A stretch of 8,975 nucleotides of DNA from assembly GCA_002316225.1 (NCBI GenBank), contig DCDC01000125.1:1-8975 (forward strand), given 5' to 3'. The stretch is from Firmicutes bacterium UBA1065. Lineage in GTDB: Bacteria > Bacillota > Clostridia > Tissierellales > Sedimentibacteraceae. The translations under genes and the position numbers were made by a program. This document shows, one piece after another, positions 6,583-8,975 of the stretch. Below the pieces are notes generated by a model that saw nothing but the letters and a program-made list of their open reading frames with translations, ran no database searches and was not told where the DNA came from. The stretch's first letter is position 1. The number at the start of each line of letters is the position of its first letter.

Positions 6583-7773
6583 ATGAAAATTAATATTGAG
6601 CGCTTAAAGTCTAGTTTAATCAATTTAGGTAAAATCGGATATGAAGAAGGCAAAGGCATTACAAGATCAGCTTTTACTCCCGAATATGAAGAAGCCAAGG
6701 CTTTTGTAAAAAAACTCATGGAAGAAGCAGGCCTTGATGTATATCAGGATCCTGTAGGCAATTTATTTGGCAGGCTTGATGGCAAGGATAAAAATAAGTC
6801 CATTTTGTTAGGTTCTCATATTGACAGCGTGCCCAACGGAGGAATGTTTGACGGTAATCTTGGGGTCCTGGCCGGAATAGAATGTATACGGACACTTAAA
6901 GAAAATAATTATGCTCCAAAACATTCCATAGAGGTTGTAGCTTTTATCGGTGAAGAAGGAACAGAAGTGGGCGGAACATTCGGCAGCAGGGTTTTTTCAG
7001 GTGAATTCAAGGCCGAGAAAGGTGATTTGGACTACCTTAAAACAGTCGGCATTACTGAAGAAGACTTACTTAAGGCAAAAAGAAATCCTGAAACTTTAAA
7101 ATGTTATTTGGAACTTCATATTGAGCAGGGAAATATCCTTAATACCGAGAATTTTTCGATAGGGGTTGTTCAAGGAATAGTTGGCATTGCCCAATATAAT
7201 GCCAAAGTAAGAGGGAAGGCAAATCATGCCGGCACCACACCCATGAATTTAAGGGATGATGCCTTGGTAAAGGCAAGCAGGGTTATCCTGAAAATTAATG
7301 AAATTGTCAATAAATTTGGAAGTCCCATGGTTGGAACGGTAGGCTATATAAAAGCTTATCCGGGGGCAGTGAATGTGATTCCGGGAGTGGTGGAATTCAC
7401 TATTGAGTTAAGGGATATGGACAGAAAAAGAGTCTTGGATGCCATGGAAATGATTATGGAAAGCTGCAATAATTTAGATCTTGAAGTAGAAAGCCTGGGC
7501 TTTGAATGGGAAGTAAACCTCGATGAAGGGATGCAAAAACTTATTGAAGAATCCTGCATGGATTTGAATTACAGTTATAAATACATGGTGAGCGGTGCAG
7601 GTCATGATGCCAATCCCCTTTCAAAAATAACACCTTCCGGAATGATATTCATACCCAGCAAGGATGGCATCAGCCATTCCCCTGATGAATGGTCTGATTG
7701 GGCTGATGTGGAAAAGGGAGCCAATGTTTTGTTAAATACGGTATTGAAGGTTGACGGTGGGTTTGATATTTAA
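6583..7773 (+). CDS. M20-family amidohydrolase (N-carbamoyl-amino-acid hydrolase / allantoate amidohydrolase type)
   Basis: Predicted cytoplasmic two-metal hydrolase of the hydantoinase/carbamoylase branch of peptidase family M20, which splits N-carbamoyl-amino acids, allantoate or similar ureido compounds. The 396 residues are near the usual length of about 400-415. Visible metal-site motifs: LLGSHIDSVPNGGMFDGNLG with His79, Asp81 and Asp90; FIGEEGTEVGGTFGSR with Glu124-Glu125; LELHIEQG with His179; and ISHSPDE with His365. Substrate-side motifs of this branch are also present: ANHAGTTPM (His215), GAVNVIPG (Asn264), ELRDMD (Arg277) and SGAGHDA (His341). This set separates it from ordinary M20 dipeptidases. 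GGAGGT at 6572-6577, five bases before the ATG, fixes the start. The exact substrate cannot be told, and no hydantoinase, allantoinase or uptake gene is beside it. The nuclease gene starts 24 bases downstream with no terminator between. Confidence 0.9.
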   Translation: MKINIERLKSSLINLGKIGYEEGKGITRSAFTPEYEEAKAFVKKLMEEAGLDVYQDPVGNLFGRLDGKDKNKSILLGSHIDSVPNGGMFDGNLGVLAGIECIRTLKENNYAPKHSIEVVAFIGEEGTEVGGTFGSRVFSGEFKAEKGDLDYLKTVGITEEDLLKAKRNPETLKCYLELHIEQGNILNTENFSIGVVQGIVGIAQYNAKVRGKANHAGTTPMNLRDDALVKASRVILKINEIVNKFGSPMVGTVGYIKAYPGAVNVIPGVVEFTIELRDMDRKRVLDAMEMIMESCNNLDLEVESLGFEWEVNLDEGMQKLIEESCMDLNYSYKYMVSGAGHDANPLSKITPSGMIFIPSKDGISHSPDEWSDWADVEKGANVLLNTVLKVDGGFDI

Positions 7774-7797
7774 TACAAAGACTTAGGAGTAATGAGC

Positions 7798-8975
7798 ATG
7801 ACAAACAGGTATCTTACAAAATCACGCTTTAAATTAGCGATGGAATGCCCGACCAAGCTTTACTACACGGGAAAAGAAGAATACATAAATCAAGACCTTG
7901 ACGATCCCTTTCTTTTGGCTCTGGCAGAGGGAGGCTTTCAGGTAGGAGAATTGGCCAAGCATTACTTTCCCGGCGGCTATAATATTGAAACTTTGGACTA
8001 TGTTGAAGCATTGAAAGAAACCAATAAGTTATTGCAAAAAGACAAGGTAACAATATATGAAGCTGCCATAATGTATGAAAAATTCTTCATACGGGCGGAT
8101 ATCTTGGTAAAGGACGGGAGAAACATCGAATTAATAGAGGTAAAGGCAAAATCATACGATGATTTTTACAACAAGAGCGGCATTAAACCCGAATGGAAGC
8201 CCTATCTTTTGGATGTTGCCTTTCAAAAGCATGTAATTTCAAAGGCCTTTCCCGATTATAAGGTCACGGCTTATTTGATGCTGGCCGACAAGGAAGCCAA
8301 GTGCCCAACGGACGGCTTAAACCAAAAATTCAGGATTATTGAGGAAAAGGGCAGGAAAAAAATAAAGGTATCCGATAAATTGTCCCAGGAAGACCTTACT
8401 CCTCCCATATTGTGCAAAATTAATGCAGAAGATGCATGCAGGATGATTTACAGCGACGAGTATGAATTTCAGGGAAATATATTAAGCTTTTCCGAACTTA
8501 TAAATATATTCGCAGAATACTACAACAAGGACATAAAAATAAAGCCCGGCATAAGCAGGGCCTGCAAGGGCTGTGAGTTTAAGGCAAGCGAAGATGAAAT
8601 GAAGGCAGGCTATAAAAGCGGCTTCCATGAATGCTGGAAAGAGGCCCTTAGGTGGACAGACATGGATTTTGAAGCAGGAACCCTATTTGAAATATGGGAT
8701 TTCAGGAATTCTGACAAATTAATAGCCCAAGGAAAGATAAAGCTTACCGATATAACAGAGGATGACATAAAGGTTAAATCCGATGATAAGCCTGGCATTT
8801 CAAGGACAGAAAGGCAGTGGATGCAGGTAAATAAATCTCGGAACAAGGATACTTCATATTGGATTGACAAGGAAAATTTATTAAGGGAAATGGATTCATG
8901 GACATATCCCCTGCACTTTATCGACTTTGAAACTTCCATGGCAGCCATCCCTTTTAATAAGGGAAGAAGACCCTA
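7798..8975 (+). CDS. Cas4/RecB-like Fe-S nuclease with DUF2779 domain (3' end cut by the window)
   Basis: The frame runs open for 392 codons to the right edge, so the gene is partial. ATG at 7798 is preferred because AGGAG (7785-7789) is eight bases away; the in-frame ATG at 7792 is only two bases away. The N-terminal part looks like a Cas4-type PD-(D/E)xK nuclease: YLTKSRFKLAMECPTKLYY with Cys17, a GGFQVGELAKHYFPGG segment (45-60), Asp101 in IRADILV, and the catalytic IEVKAKS (113-119; Glu114, Lys116). Cys256, Cys259 and Cys279 (CKGC, HECW) with Cys17 would make the four-cysteine Fe-S cluster typical of Cas4/AddB. At the edge begins PLHFIDFET (371-379), the opening motif of DUF2779 (PF11074), whose Asp-x-Glu resembles the first motif of DEDD exonucleases. 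The role is unknown; DNA repair or defence is a reasonable guess only. No cas genes or repeats are nearby. It is probably co-transcribed with the amidohydrolase. Confidence 0.82.
   Translation, partial: MTNRYLTKSRFKLAMECPTKLYYTGKEEYINQDLDDPFLLALAEGGFQVGELAKHYFPGGYNIETLDYVEALKETNKLLQKDKVTIYEAAIMYEKFFIRADILVKDGRNIELIEVKAKSYDDFYNKSGIKPEWKPYLLDVAFQKHVISKAFPDYKVTAYLMLADKEAKCPTDGLNQKFRIIEEKGRKKIKVSDKLSQEDLTPPILCKINAEDACRMIYSDEYEFQGNILSFSELINIFAEYYNKDIKIKPGISRACKGCEFKASEDEMKAGYKSGFHECWKEALRWTDMDFEAGTLFEIWDFRNSDKLIAQGKIKLTDITEDDIKVKSDDKPGISRTERQWMQVNKSRNKDTSYWIDKENLLREMDSWTYPLHFIDFETSMAAIPFNKGRRP

Overview
The window reads as chromosomal DNA of an anaerobic, low-GC Gram-positive bacterium of the Clostridia type. 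The grounds are A/T-rich intergenic DNA with sigma-A-like promoters, strong AGGAG-type ribosome binding sites, TTG start use, a Gram-positive style lipoprotein, and a clear 4-hydroxybutyryl-CoA dehydratase gene, an oxygen-sensitive fermentation enzyme of clostridia. Genus cannot be decided from the sequence. All genes I support are on the + strand.

Layout. (1) 49-1471: a consensus promoter, a signal-peptide leader (131-232) and the body of a secreted protein of unknown function (253-1392). Leader and body are in different frames and look like one gene broken by a single-base loss; a rho-independent terminator follows. (2) 1605-2145: an extended -10 promoter and a small DUF456-type membrane protein with a TTG start. 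(3) 2189-2289: the decayed 3' end of a second LysE-family transporter gene. (4) 2313-4206: another extended -10 promoter with a leader like that in (2), then a lipoprotein S41-family peptidase. (5) 4271-4876: an intact LysE-family exporter, whose 3' end is the parent or sister of the remnant. (6) 4921-6393: abfD, 4-hydroxybutyryl-CoA dehydratase, with all cluster ligands present, then a terminator. (7) 6583-7773: an M20-family N-carbamoyl-amino-acid or allantoate-type amidohydrolase. (8) From 7798 past the right edge: a Cas4/RecB-like nuclease joined to the start of a DUF2779 domain.

How they work together. This is not one coherent operon. S41 peptidase, LysE exporter and abfD are closely spaced with no visible terminator between them and may be read together up to the terminator at 6428. 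The amidohydrolase and nuclease genes are 24 bp apart and may form a second unit. A loose theme is nitrogen compound and amino-acid catabolism: 4-aminobutyrate/4-hydroxybutyrate fermentation, carbamoyl or ureido amide hydrolysis, and amino-acid export. The usual abfD partners (4-hydroxybutyrate CoA-transferase and dehydrogenase) are not in the window.

I see no convincing new multi-gene system. The best leads are the frameshifted secreted protein, the LysE duplication scar with its repeated promoter-leader modules, the compositionally distinct abfD with extra cysteines, and the Cas4-like/DUF2779 nuclease cut by the window edge. I see no tRNA, rRNA, CRISPR array, insertion sequence or replication origin.
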